In this document: positions 43,839 to 53,028 of the stretch, one piece after another
Numbering within the stretch: position 1 is the first letter of the stretch
Layout of the letters: the number at the start of each line of letters is the position of its first letter
Source of the DNA: Lachnoclostridium sp. UBA7215
Lineage (GTDB): Bacteria; Bacillota; Clostridia; Lachnospirales; Lachnospiraceae
Assembly: GCA_002490465.1 (NCBI GenBank)
Contig: DKUB01000033.1
Span: 62,001-126,000, forward strand
Direction of reading: 5' to 3'
DNA: 64,000 nucleotides
Translations under genes and position numbers: made by a program
The notes under the pieces: generated by a model
The model's input: only the letters and a program-made list of their open reading frames with translations
Told to the model about the DNA's origin: nothing
The model's database searches: none

Positions 43839-44393
43839 ATGCCAAGAAATCAATTTCAAAAAATGATATTTGCATTCTTAACTGTTGTAATTACTGTACA
43901 TGCCTATGTATTCTTCAGCCTTTACGTGGTAAATGGCCAGACACTAATGAACCTTACCGGGGAGAGCAGCGTCTTACATGCCCTCCGCGCCCAGGGCGGC
44001 GTATATATGTTTGGAAAAATGTGTCCGATCTGGGCCGTTGTACTGGTAGAATTTTGTTTTGCCTACATACTGGAAATCCTGGTCGGAAGTCCGGTATCCT
44101 TCCGGCTTGCATGCAAAAAATTCGACCCTATGAAAGATCACCCCATGATTTTTGAGAGCGCTATTATTAATGCAACCGTAGGAATTATGTGCCCGGCAAT
44201 GAGCCTTATTGCAGCATTTCTATATTATCCATATTACTCAGGTTTTCATGTTTTGACATTACTGGCCAACTGGTTAAAACTGGTATGCTTTAACTTCCCG
44301 TTTGCATTTTTTACACAGATGTATTTTATTCAGCCGTTTGTGAGAACTCTGTTCCGAACAATTTTTGCAAGAGATAGAAAAGAACGGGCGTAG
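43839..44393 (+). CDS. DUF2798-like membrane protein
   Basis: 184 residues from the ATG at 43839 (AAGGAG 7 nt upstream). Four membrane helices are visible (about 8-30, 55-78, 100-125, 135-160), in two similar halves (each with an N-Q/F-..-F..V..H..V pattern), which agrees with the duplicated DUF2798 family. Function unknown. The gene is alone and divergent from cstA. Confidence 0.75.
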   Translation: MPRNQFQKMIFAFLTVVITVHAYVFFSLYVVNGQTLMNLTGESSVLHALRAQGGVYMFGKMCPIWAVVLVEFCFAYILEILVGSPVSFRLACKKFDPMKDHPMIFESAIINATVGIMCPAMSLIAAFLYYPYYSGFHVLTLLANWLKLVCFNFPFAFFTQMYFIQPFVRTLFRTIFARDRKERA

Positions 44394-44473
44394 ACAACGA
44401 AAAAAATTGGAGAAATGAAAATATTGCATGGCAAAGACGGGAGAGATCGACTTACCCTCCCGCCCCCCGCCTT

Positions 44474-45253
44474 TTAACGAGACGAACCATATCCATTCCC
44501 TCTGCCATGTCCTGAACCATGGCCGGCATGATGACCGCCGCCACACCCGTCTGAACTCTGACTCCGAATCGTCCCATCGGTATTATCCGACAATTCCTCT
44601 ATCTTATCCCATATCTGGCGCATGGTAAGTCCCTGTATGTCCTCTATGGTAATATCCGGGTCAAGCGCCTGCAGCTCTAAAAATGCCCTGTATTTCCCAC
44701 ACGATATTCCCGCCTCGTGCGCTGCGGCAGCCTCCTGGGAATTGCCGGAAGAACAATGAACATTGTTATAGGAGGATGTGCATGCAGCCACCTCATCCAT
44801 TACTTCATTATTTTTGTCTTCATTCCTTCCGCAGACGGTAACGGCAATCAGTTGATTCTGCACGATATATTCCTGCATGCCCTGATCCGCCAGTATCATT
44901 TCTAATGCCTTTTCATAATCCAGATTATAGACATCAATAGTGGACATAAGCGCGTACCCATCTTCATTGTATGTGTCCACGGATACCACTTTATTGAAAC
45001 AGTTAATGCCGATTTCAATGGATGGATTAACATCAATGCTGATGGCAAATACCGGAGTGGTATAGGTAAAATAGCCTATTCCTGCCGACAACAGCAGTAC
45101 AAAACAGGCGGCAGCCGCAATCAACCGTTTGGGGGATATAAATTTTCTTTTTCTATCGCTTTTTGTATAATCTGCTATAAAATCCATGGTCCGGTTTTTT
45201 AGCTCATCCTCTGCATGGATTTTATCAAATACATCCTGTAACCTACTCTTCAT
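44474..45253 (-). CDS. RsgI-like anti-sigma factor with His/Gly-rich tail
   Basis: 259 residues from the ATG at 45253 (GGGGG upstream). The N-terminal about 40 residues are cytoplasmic (a sigma-binding part), one membrane helix lies at about 44-66, and the external part starts with SIDVNPSIEIGIN (72-84), the hallmark of RsgI-type anti-sigma factors. The external half has no carbohydrate-binding module, but its end is unusual: GCGGGHHAGHGSGHGRGNGYG, a His/Gly-rich run suitable for metal binding. It overlaps the sigma gene by 11 nt. I infer that a signal outside (metal or stress) releases the sigma factor. Confidence 0.8.
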   Translation of the reverse strand: MKSRLQDVFDKIHAEDELKNRTMDFIADYTKSDRKRKFISPKRLIAAAACFVLLLSAGIGYFTYTTPVFAISIDVNPSIEIGINCFNKVVSVDTYNEDGYALMSTIDVYNLDYEKALEMILADQGMQEYIVQNQLIAVTVCGRNEDKNNEVMDEVAACTSSYNNVHCSSGNSQEAAAAHEAGISCGKYRAFLELQALDPDITIEDIQGLTMRQIWDKIEELSDNTDGTIRSQSSDGCGGGHHAGHGSGHGRGNGYGSSR

Positions 45254-45728
45254 TATTGTCACCCCCTAACTTTTCTCTAAGCAGCTGTTTGGAACGCGTT
45301 AGGAGCGTATAGACAGTATTTTTATTTTTCTTAAGAATGCCGGCAATTTCAACAGCAGTATATCCCTCATAGTAATAGAGATATATCACATCCCTGTATT
45401 TTGCCGGCAAACATAAAACTGCTTCTAACACTTCGCTGTTGTCCGGGGTCAGTTCTTCCTGCTGTTGAAGCAATTCTTCCAGGGGAACGGTATGGCTGCG
45501 GAAGAAATCCCTGAAAAAGTCCCGGCAGGCATTAATCGTAACCCGGATAAACCATGCCTTTTCATGTTCTTCACTGTCAAACTGAACGGAACTCAGGACA
45601 TACTTCAAAAAGACCGTTTGAAATATGTCCTCGGAATCATGATAATTTTTCAGATGTATCATACAAAGCCGCCGGACAGTATCTGCATACTGTTCTACAG
45701 CCCGGTTTACCTCTTGTTCACTCCGCAT
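45243..45728 (-). CDS. ECF-type RNA polymerase sigma factor
   Basis: 161 residues with sigma-70 region 2 (about 20-75: NYHDSEDIFQTVFLKYV, ...AWFIRVTINACRDFFRDFF) and region 4 (about 105-155: LPAKYRDVIYLYYYEGYTAVEIAGIL). Regions 1 and 3 are absent, which defines the ECF class. It should direct transcription of its own operon and envelope or stress genes when released by the adjacent anti-sigma factor. The start has GAGGGA. Confidence 0.92.
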   Translation of the reverse strand: MRSEQEVNRAVEQYADTVRRLCMIHLKNYHDSEDIFQTVFLKYVLSSVQFDSEEHEKAWFIRVTINACRDFFRDFFRSHTVPLEELLQQQEELTPDNSEVLEAVLCLPAKYRDVIYLYYYEGYTAVEIAGILKKNKNTVYTLLTRSKQLLREKLGGDNNEE

Positions 45729-45753
45729 AACATTCCCTCATTTTTGCTATACA

Positions 45754-46164
45754 CTATTTTTTTCTCCATTTTGCATAGAGCGTCTTTGTTCCATTACTCC
45801 CTTTTTTTATCGCCGTAATTTTTTTCCTGCATTGCCTGTCAGCATACCAGCCCTGGAATGTACAGCCTTTCTTTGTAGGATTTTTCAGCTTAATTGTTTT
45901 CGTCGCACTGCAATAACACAATGGATTGTTTTTATTATTCTTTCCACCGTTCAAATTGTACTTGATAGCGTATTTTATATGATCACAAACGCCATCTCCG
46001 TCAGCATCTACATATCCTTTACCGCATCCGGAATGCCCTCCCTGACATCCATGACCGGAATGCCATCCATATCCATGGGCGTATACCTGTTCCACAGCAA
46101 ACATATTTGTGCTGCAAACGGAAAAAATAAGTGCTGCTGATAAAACAATTGCCATTCTTTTCAT
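45754..46164 (-). CDS. Small secreted protein with His/Gly-rich segment and InlB-type repeat
   Basis: 136 residues. A signal peptide (about 1-26), then a His/Gly-rich stretch (YGWHSGHGCQGGHSGCG), a DxDxDG-like loop (YVDADGDGVCDH) that may bind calcium, and a C-terminal InlB B-repeat-like (Flg_new) module ending LYAKW. Likely surface or secreted. It lies 25 nt upstream of the sigma gene and shares its His/Gly-rich theme with the anti-sigma tail. I place the start at 46164 (an ATG at 46176 is too close to the ribosome-binding site). Confidence 0.7.
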   Translation of the reverse strand: MKRMAIVLSAALIFSVCSTNMFAVEQVYAHGYGWHSGHGCQGGHSGCGKGYVDADGDGVCDHIKYAIKYNLNGGKNNKNNPLCYCSATKTIKLKNPTKKGCTFQGWYADRQCRKKITAIKKGSNGTKTLYAKWRKK

Positions 46165-46314
46165 ATTTTCCACCATCCTTTATAAATATTTGGTCGTTTC
46201 ATATATAATACGAATGAAAATGCAGAATCCATTCAAAAAATAAATTTTTTCTTTACAACTCAAATCAAAAAAAATATACTTGTGTTTAGTATTCTTTATC
46301 CATAGGAGGAAGAC

Positions 46315-47238
46315 ATGTTTGAATGGAATGAGACGGTACAGCACATGATTGACTGGATTGAGGAGAATATTTTGGAAAATCCTTCACTTCTTGATTTATC
46401 AAAAGCAATGGGATATTCCCCCTATTACTGCTCAACCCGCTTTCATGAAATCACGGGAATGACATTTCGAAACTATCTGGCAGGACGGCGCCTTGCCAGA
46501 GCCGCTCTGGATATCCGTGATACAAATAACAGGATACTTGATATTGCAATCAAATATGGCTTTTCCTCACAGGAAGCCCTGACAAGGGCTTTTGTGGACG
46601 CCTATGGCTGTACCCCTGCCGCATACAGAAAAGAACCGGTTCCTATCGCCCTCTCTAATTCAAAAGTTGTTTTTTTCCCGGAACATTATACAAAAAAAGG
46701 AGAGAATACTATGAGTAAAACGCTGCTAACTACCCCAAACATCCGGATTGAGCATATTCCGGAACACAAATACATTGGCATCTATGATATAACAGCAACA
46801 GATTATGGGAGTTTCTGGAATAAACACGATTGCGACAAAATCTGCGGTATCATTGACAGTATGAGCCATATTTCCCACCCAATTGTAACCTGCCACACTG
46901 CCGGCTGGTTTTACGAAAAAAGTACAGCTGATAAGCAGTCTGTTAAAAAAGGATATTTTTATGGTTTTGGTGTTCCAAAAGATTATGACGGTATCATTCC
47001 CGACGGTTTTGAGATGAGAAATGTCCCGGCCAGTGATTATATGGTCTTTTTCCATCCGCCATTCGACTATCTGAAAGACTGCAGTGAGGTCATGTCACGG
47101 GTTGAAAATCTTGCCTGGAACTTTGATCCCGCAGAAAAAGGGTGGAAATGGAATGAAGAGACAAACCCGGATTACCAGAGGCATTATCCGGAAGTAATCG
47201 GTTATGAAGTACTGCGCCCCGTCACAAGGCTCACCTGA
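46315..47238 (+). CDS. AraC-family regulator with GyrI-like effector domain
   Basis: 307 residues. Residues about 1-105 hold two AraC-type helix-turn-helix motifs (LSKAMGYSPYYCSTRFHEITGMTFRNYLAGRRL and ILDIAIKYGFSSQEALTRAF). The C-terminal about 150 residues (RIEHIPEHKYIGIYDI...) form a GyrI/effector-binding domain, which binds amphipathic drugs or metabolites, as in Rob. Start follows ATAGGAGG. Nearby leftward GH36 gene is convergent; no divergent target is visible, so the regulon is unknown. Confidence 0.88.
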   Translation: MFEWNETVQHMIDWIEENILENPSLLDLSKAMGYSPYYCSTRFHEITGMTFRNYLAGRRLARAALDIRDTNNRILDIAIKYGFSSQEALTRAFVDAYGCTPAAYRKEPVPIALSNSKVVFFPEHYTKKGENTMSKTLLTTPNIRIEHIPEHKYIGIYDITATDYGSFWNKHDCDKICGIIDSMSHISHPIVTCHTAGWFYEKSTADKQSVKKGYFYGFGVPKDYDGIIPDGFEMRNVPASDYMVFFHPPFDYLKDCSEVMSRVENLAWNFDPAEKGWKWNEETNPDYQRHYPEVIGYEVLRPVTRLT

Positions 47239-47258
47239 ACATGCTGCCTCCAGACACT

Positions 47259-47288
47259 GGTACATCTGGCAATTACGCCAGGTGTACC
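47259..47288. terminator. Near-perfect hairpin across the GH36 stop codon
   Basis: GGTACATCTGGC (47259-47270), loop AATTAC, GCCAGGTGTACC (47277-47288): twelve pairs including one G-T. It lies between convergent genes and overlaps the end of the GH36 coding sequence. No T-tract, so termination is inferred. Confidence 0.5.
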
Positions 47289-49375
47289 GCTGCTGCACAC
47301 ATATTTTCTGTCGGGCGGTAATACAATCCTCCCTCTCTTACTTCTATTTCTGCCTTTTGGTCATGGGAATACGTGCTGATGATTTTTGTCCCGCACCCGG
47401 ATAAGTCTACTCTTATTTCTTCCGGAAGCTCTCCATGGAAACAGTGGATGACAACTAATGTCTCGCCATTGTCTCCCGTCCGGCGCACAACCTGATATCC
47501 CCTCGGGTGACGGTCACTGGTTATTTTGGGTCCTATGCGCTTTGTGATTCCCTTTTTAATAATCGGGGCAATTTCGCGGTAAAAAGCAATTCCGCGGTCA
47601 ATAACATCCCATTGTTCATCGGAAAGCTCTGTCACATCACCGGACAGGCACATCCTCCCAAGAAATGTATTCGCTATGGAGTACCCGATTCTCTTCAGCG
47701 AATCACTCTGGCGGATGACCGCCCATATCTGGCTTTGGCGCGGGAGAATCGCACGGTGGAGGTTTGCCGCAATAATCGGAATCTCCTCTGTCTCATGTGC
47801 ATCGGAAAATGACGCCATGGAACAGATGCTCATCATAAGGGGCTCCAGCTTGTGCCCTCCGGAAGCACAGTTTTCCAGCACAATATCCGGTATTTCTTCT
47901 TTTACCTGCCGGACAAATTCAACCGATGCTTCCATATTCTGGCGCAGACCCTCACCAAGGGAATCCGAACCGTCACATCCAATTCCTATTGTGTCATTAT
48001 AGTCCATTTTCATGTAGCCAAAACCATACTGGCGAAGAGTCCCTATTACTTTGTCGTGTAAATACTCTTTCACCCATGCATCTTTCATATTCCAAAATCT
48101 GCGGTTGTATGTAGTCAGGACATGACCGTCTCTTTTTAACAGATGGTCCGTATTTTCATAGGCTTTTGCGGCGCGTCCCACGTTATCAATTTCAAACCAG
48201 ATTCCCGGCCGCATTCCCGCACTTTTAATCAGCTCCACGGTCTTACCTAACCCGTCCGGGAACAGCGTCTGTGATACATTATAATCCCCCATGCTGATGT
48301 CCCACGGCACGCCGTCCTCTTTAAACCATCCACAGTCAATAACAAAATAGTCAAAGCCCTTATCCTTAATGGCCTCCACGATTCCGGAAATATTCTCATG
48401 AGACGGGCATCCCCATGTCGTACAGTATTCATTGAATATGATGGGAAGCGACTGCTCATCTTCCGGCCCCCCGTTGACATATTTTTCCCCGGCAGATACC
48501 AGTCTGTGGCACAATAAATCAATATCACCGCAGCAGACACTCAGAATCGCTTTTGGCGTCTCAAAACTCTCCCCGCTGCCTATTGTTTTCATCCAGTGGC
48601 CAAATTCCCTGTCGGCAAGCCCGCCGGACAGGTGCAGTCCGTCATCCTGTCTGTAAATCTCCATCTGCCATGACGCCTCGTGAGCTAACTGCACTCCCCA
48701 CAACACATGGTTTTTTGTATCCTCTATTGCTGCGAAGGGAAAATATTTCATAACCGGCATAGAACCTCTCTGTCCAAACCGCTCCACACCTACTGTCCAG
48801 TTTGACCAGCTCGGTTCAAGCTGCAAGTCTTCAACCGTCTCCGTAACCAGCCTTCCCTCATGGCTCCACTTACTGCGAAGCCGATGTACCAGAAGAGTAT
48901 CCGGAGCCATCCCCGGCTCAAAGGGCGTCATATTTCCCATCTCAAAACTCGAAAGCATCTCAAGTGTTACGCCTTCTTTGCTTTTGTTTATAAAAATATT
49001 TTTCATCTCAAAGCTGTCCTCACCCTCATAATAGGTGATTACATTGACAAGCTCATACCCCCGCTTATCTTTCATAACAGTGCGGATATATGTAACCGTT
49101 CCCTCTTTCTCCGTTGTCTGGGAATCATACTCAAAGAGATTCGCCGTCTCACAATTGCGCATTGTCTGGCCATTGGCATAACAATTCGGGTAAATATCCC
49201 CTGCCAGCTTCAGCTGGGCCAGGCTGTTGATACGGTAAAACTTCTCCCCGCTTTTATTTTTACTTTCCATTTCCGCCGGAATCATATAAAATCCAATGCG
49301 GTTAAAATCTGTCTCCTGTTCAAAAATCAACAGCATATCTCCCAGACAGATATTTGAAATTCTCTCAATCGCCAT
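47273..49375 (-). CDS. Alpha-galactosidase-like glycoside hydrolase, GH36
   Basis: 700 residues. N-terminal beta-sandwich (about 1-270), then the catalytic barrel: nucleophile Asp in GYMKMDYNDT and the acid/base region SFSDAHET after ENCASGGHK. GH36 members release terminal alpha-galactose (raffinose, melibiose) in the cytoplasm; the motif is slightly divergent, so alpha-N-acetylgalactosaminidase or another specificity is possible. No signal peptide. It is the last gene of a long leftward run, overlapping the DUF308 gene by 11 nt. Confidence 0.85.
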   Translation of the reverse strand: MAIERISNICLGDMLLIFEQETDFNRIGFYMIPAEMESKNKSGEKFYRINSLAQLKLAGDIYPNCYANGQTMRNCETANLFEYDSQTTEKEGTVTYIRTVMKDKRGYELVNVITYYEGEDSFEMKNIFINKSKEGVTLEMLSSFEMGNMTPFEPGMAPDTLLVHRLRSKWSHEGRLVTETVEDLQLEPSWSNWTVGVERFGQRGSMPVMKYFPFAAIEDTKNHVLWGVQLAHEASWQMEIYRQDDGLHLSGGLADREFGHWMKTIGSGESFETPKAILSVCCGDIDLLCHRLVSAGEKYVNGGPEDEQSLPIIFNEYCTTWGCPSHENISGIVEAIKDKGFDYFVIDCGWFKEDGVPWDISMGDYNVSQTLFPDGLGKTVELIKSAGMRPGIWFEIDNVGRAAKAYENTDHLLKRDGHVLTTYNRRFWNMKDAWVKEYLHDKVIGTLRQYGFGYMKMDYNDTIGIGCDGSDSLGEGLRQNMEASVEFVRQVKEEIPDIVLENCASGGHKLEPLMMSICSMASFSDAHETEEIPIIAANLHRAILPRQSQIWAVIRQSDSLKRIGYSIANTFLGRMCLSGDVTELSDEQWDVIDRGIAFYREIAPIIKKGITKRIGPKITSDRHPRGYQVVRRTGDNGETLVVIHCFHGELPEEIRVDLSGCGTKIISTYSHDQKAEIEVREGGLYYRPTENMCAAAVHLA

Positions 49376-49958
49376 TCTTCTCTCCCCTCTCTCTCAATAC
49401 AAGCTCTGTCTGAACATTTTTCAGACGGATGGATATTGCAATTGTCATATATAAATCTGTGACACCGCTGTATACCAGTGCTACACCAACACATGCAATA
49501 AATATTTCCCATATAAATGGATTAATCAGAAGGATAACACCGAACACGATATTGATCAGTGCCATGGCAAAAGCAATATGCCACGTCCCGTGCCCCAGAC
49601 GGTACATATCAATGGAGTTCTGAATTTTTAAAATACCGCTGATTGTTACAAGAAATCCAAGAACAACTGGTATTAAATCCATCAGCTGGTCCGCCTTAAG
49701 AATAACAAGCACACCGCCGAGCACGGCACTCACACCAACGACTAAATCATAGCGGTATAAAATACCAGTAATATCCTTTCGCACATAACTGATCAGAGAA
49801 ACTACTCCAATAGCAATCAAAAGCACTGCCAGAATATAGCAGCTTGTCTTTAGGGTCTCCGTCGGCCAGATTATTAAAATTACGCCAAGGGCAATAAATC
49901 CAAGCGCTGTCAAAATAAGATTCCACTTTAATTGTTTTAATAGCTGCATAGGCATCAT
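49365..49958 (-). CDS. DUF308 (HdeD-like) membrane protein
   Basis: 197 residues in six membrane helices with short loops, in the tandem DUF308 pattern (LTALGFIALGVILIIWP and later LGFLVTISGILKI). HdeD in enterobacteria relates to acid tolerance; in Firmicutes the role is unknown. Its start overlaps the GDPD stop by 4 nt and its end overlaps GH36 by 11 nt, so it is tightly co-translated. Confidence 0.8.
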   Translation of the reverse strand: MMPMQLLKQLKWNLILTALGFIALGVILIIWPTETLKTSCYILAVLLIAIGVVSLISYVRKDITGILYRYDLVVGVSAVLGGVLVILKADQLMDLIPVVLGFLVTISGILKIQNSIDMYRLGHGTWHIAFAMALINIVFGVILLINPFIWEIFIACVGVALVYSGVTDLYMTIAISIRLKNVQTELVLRERGEKNGD

Positions 49959-50707
49959 TCCTCTCCTTCTGTCAGTGTATAATAATATTCGGTTGTCACC
50001 ATATCCACATCATATTCCTGTACCATACGCAAAAAATCTGCCCTGCGGTTGACTGTCCACACATTAATCAGTATTCCCTCTTTGTGCAGACGCATCACGT
50101 TCCCTTTCGAGAGCAGTTGATACCGCGTGTCCAGATGTATCCGGTTCTCAATAAGCCACTGTTCCAGCTCCGGACCAACCGGGCGGTATTTCGTCTCCTT
50201 TGTTGCCCCGTATACATACTGAAGCCTCTCTGCCGGAAAACCTATACTGTTTTTTAACCGGAGAAGAACAGCAGGATATAAACTGATAAAATATGCTCTT
50301 TCATATAAACCATAACTTTTTACCAAAGCAACGATTTCCCTCAGTTCTACAGCTGTATAATCCATCTTTAGCTCTATAACTGGACAACGGTTTTCTGCCC
50401 GGGCTATCAGTGAGAGATAAGTCGTAAGTGTGATTGGATACTGTGAGGGATGCCAGGTCCGCTTCCTGCCGCGCACGAACGGATAGGACTGAATCTCCCG
50501 GTACGCAAGGTCAGGAATGTATTTCTCCACCCCGCACATCCGTGACAGGTTCCCATCATGGGATATCACATAAATGCCATCCCGTGATTTCCATACATCA
50601 CATTCCACTCCATAAAAATCAGCTTCTGCCGCCAGGGCAAATGCCGCTCTGCTATTCTCCGGCGCCTCTGCACTAAAACCGCGGTGGGCAATTCTCTTAA
50701 TTGGCAT
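49955..50707 (-). CDS. Glycerophosphodiester phosphodiesterase
   Basis: 250 residues from the ATG at 50707 (GGGAG upstream). Key motifs: IAHRGFSAEAPENS, VECDVWKSRDG (E and D ligands), VISHDGNLSRM and PVIELK. It hydrolyses glycerophosphodiesters to glycerol-3-phosphate and an alcohol using a metal ion. No signal peptide, so cytoplasmic. Gap of 30 nt to the response regulator gene. Confidence 0.9.
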   Translation of the reverse strand: MPIKRIAHRGFSAEAPENSRAAFALAAEADFYGVECDVWKSRDGIYVISHDGNLSRMCGVEKYIPDLAYREIQSYPFVRGRKRTWHPSQYPITLTTYLSLIARAENRCPVIELKMDYTAVELREIVALVKSYGLYERAYFISLYPAVLLRLKNSIGFPAERLQYVYGATKETKYRPVGPELEQWLIENRIHLDTRYQLLSKGNVMRLHKEGILINVWTVNRRADFLRMVQEYDVDMVTTEYYYTLTEGEE

Positions 50708-50737
50708 ATTCCATCTCCCTGCTTCTACTATACCCAA

Positions 50738-51109
50738 TTACTCAAGCGCTCTTTCAATCTGATCCATCAACTCCTGCGGCTTCAAAGGCTTAATAGCAAA
50801 ATCTTTTGCCCCAAGGGCCTCTGCCTCACGCATCTGCTCAGTATCTTCCGTTCCTGTCAGAAAAATAACCGGAAGATCTTCAAACCCCGCCATACCGCGG
50901 ATTTCGGAAAGAGTCTCCAATCCGTCCTTTCCGGGCATTTTCACATCCAGGACAAGCAAATCCACCTGATTTGACTGCAATTTCTGAATACATTCATCCC
51001 CGGATTCTGCTGTCAATATCTCGTGAGACGTTTTTTTCAGAATAAATTCCGCCCTGCGCAAACTCATAACATCATCATCAACAACTAAAATGTGTTTCTT
51101 TTCAGCCAT
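50738..51109 (-). CDS. Single-domain response regulator
   Basis: 123 residues, receiver domain only, from the ATG at 51109 (GGGAGGGG upstream). Phosphoacceptor Asp55 (LLVLDVKMPG), the acidic pair DDD near 11-13 and Lys in IKPLKP complete the site. It has no output domain, so it must act by protein contact (CheY-like). It starts inside the end of the kinase gene (25-nt overlap), so it is probably phosphorylated by the Hpt domain of that kinase. Confidence 0.9.
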   Translation of the reverse strand: MAEKKHILVVDDDVMSLRRAEFILKKTSHEILTAESGDECIQKLQSNQVDLLVLDVKMPGKDGLETLSEIRGMAGFEDLPVIFLTGTEDTEQMREAEALGAKDFAIKPLKPQELMDQIERALE

Positions 51110-53028
51110 TCCTGCCCCTCCCTGCAAGTTTTCTCATAAAGATCCATGACCTCTTTATGGTGTGATAATATATATTCCGGCACTTCTCTTTCATCCCCGT
51201 CCAAATATTTTTTTCCCTCAAGTTCAAGGGCCTTTGCTGCCTCTGAAAGTGTAACGGCGCCAACGGTCAGGGACGAAGATTTCAGTGCATGTACAAGTGT
51301 CACATACTGCTTCCAGTCGGACTGCGCATATCTCTCCTGAATCTTTCTCTCATTCTCATCTTTTACATCGCAGAACATCTCCAAAAATTCCCGGTACATC
51401 TCCACATCGCCGCCACTGTACTCAACTCCCGTTTCAATATCCAGAAAAGACAGCTTCTCCGCTGCTTTTGATGATTTACTGCCTGGAACAATTTCTATAA
51501 CTGCCATATTAGAATGATGTTCTTTCTTTGTTTCCTGTCTGTTCTCTGGTATGTCTTCATCGGCCTTTTTATCCGAATTTGAAACCTCCGGCTTTCTTTC
51601 CACCCTGCGCAGTTCCTCCGGTAAATATTTTCGTAAAATCTCCTCAAGCTGCCCGCCATTGACCGGCTTGCTCAGATAATCCTGAAATCCTTCTTTTACA
51701 TAGATATCCCTTGCACCCGCAACAGCGTTTGCCGTCAAAGCAATCATCGGCGTATCCTTACATTTATTATTTTTCATTTCCCGCGATATCTGCACTGTCT
51801 CAATACCATCCAGCTCAGGCATCATATGATCCAGAAAAATAAGATCGAAATGTTTTTTCTGCATCATCTTCAGGCACTCCTTGCCGCTGCTGCATTTCGT
51901 CACACGCGCCTTTGTGCGCTCCAAGAGATTCTGCACAACAAAAAGGTTTACCTCATTGTCATCTACTAATAGTATTTCTGCCCCCTCTGCAAGCAGACAC
52001 TCGTCCGATGACACCACGCCGCGCTCTGCTATACCGCGTAAAGGCACATCTACAGAATCCATGCTTACAATTTTCTGCGGAAGAGTCACCGTAAACTCCG
52101 AACCCTCACCATAAATGCTATCCGCCTCAATATAGCCATTCATTTTCTGCATCAATTGATAGGAAATCGACAGACCCAATCCTACCCCCTCAATACTGCG
52201 GTTTTTTACTAAGTCAGCCCTTTCAAATTTTTTGAATAAATCGGGAAGGTCTGCACGTCTTATACCAACTCCCGTATCCGTAATCTTAAATTTCAGCTCT
52301 GCCATATGGTTGTCTTTGTCCACCATACCGCTGACAACAAACGTAACCTTTCCTTTCTTTGTATACTTGACCGCATTCTTTAGTATATGCACCAGCACCT
52401 GCCGAATCCGGACTTCATCTCCAAACAGAACTTTTGGAAGCCCGCGGTCAATTTTTGTTAAAAATAATAATTCTTTCTGCTCTGCCTTAGGCTGAATAAT
52501 GTTTACCGTGTCATCCACAAGAGTCTGGAGCTGATACTCTCCCTCTTCAATTTCTATACATCCGGATTCCATCTTGGAAAAGTCCAGAATATCATTGATC
52601 AGGGACAATAGTGCCTGGCTCGCATTCTGTATTTTCTTAGAATACCCACGGATGCTCTCCTTATCCGTCTCACGCATTATCATCTCATTCATCCCTAATA
52701 TAGCGTTAATCGGTGTGCGTATCTCATGTGACATATTGGCCAGAAAATCGCTTTTAGCACGGTTTGACTTATCTTCCATTGCCCGCATCACACGCGATAT
52801 TTCCTCTTCCCTTGCCCTTGCTTCCACACGAAGGAAAATACTAACACCAAGAATTAAGAGCAACAGCAGTCCAGCCAGAGCAGCAATCAGCTTTAATGCA
52901 ATTGCACGACCTGTCTCCGGCATTACTGACTCCATCCACTGCTTCAAAATAAAACAAAAAATAAGCACTAGAATTATGGCAACAATAATAAAAATGCGCT
53001 GGCTTATTTCTCTTTTATCCCGATTCAT
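51085..53028 (-). CDS. Hybrid sensor histidine kinase with REC and Hpt domains
   Basis: 647 residues. Two membrane helices (about 12-31, 43-65) with almost no sensory domain between; HisKA with His101 (FLANMSHEIRTPINAI); HATPase with N, G1 and G2 motifs (about 200-330); receiver domain (about 355-475, LIFLDHMMPELDG); and a C-terminal Hpt with His in VHALKSSSL (about 590). It forms a His-Asp-His phosphorelay ending on the small response regulator that follows. Lack of an extracellular sensor suggests it detects membrane or intracellular cues. The start overlaps dusB by 4 nt. Confidence 0.93.
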   Translation of the reverse strand: MNRDKREISQRIFIIVAIILVLIFCFILKQWMESVMPETGRAIALKLIAALAGLLLLLILGVSIFLRVEARAREEEISRVMRAMEDKSNRAKSDFLANMSHEIRTPINAILGMNEMIMRETDKESIRGYSKKIQNASQALLSLINDILDFSKMESGCIEIEEGEYQLQTLVDDTVNIIQPKAEQKELLFLTKIDRGLPKVLFGDEVRIRQVLVHILKNAVKYTKKGKVTFVVSGMVDKDNHMAELKFKITDTGVGIRRADLPDLFKKFERADLVKNRSIEGVGLGLSISYQLMQKMNGYIEADSIYGEGSEFTVTLPQKIVSMDSVDVPLRGIAERGVVSSDECLLAEGAEILLVDDNEVNLFVVQNLLERTKARVTKCSSGKECLKMMQKKHFDLIFLDHMMPELDGIETVQISREMKNNKCKDTPMIALTANAVAGARDIYVKEGFQDYLSKPVNGGQLEEILRKYLPEELRRVERKPEVSNSDKKADEDIPENRQETKKEHHSNMAVIEIVPGSKSSKAAEKLSFLDIETGVEYSGGDVEMYREFLEMFCDVKDENERKIQERYAQSDWKQYVTLVHALKSSSLTVGAVTLSEAAKALELEGKKYLDGDEREVPEYILSHHKEVMDLYEKTCREGQEWLKRNTF

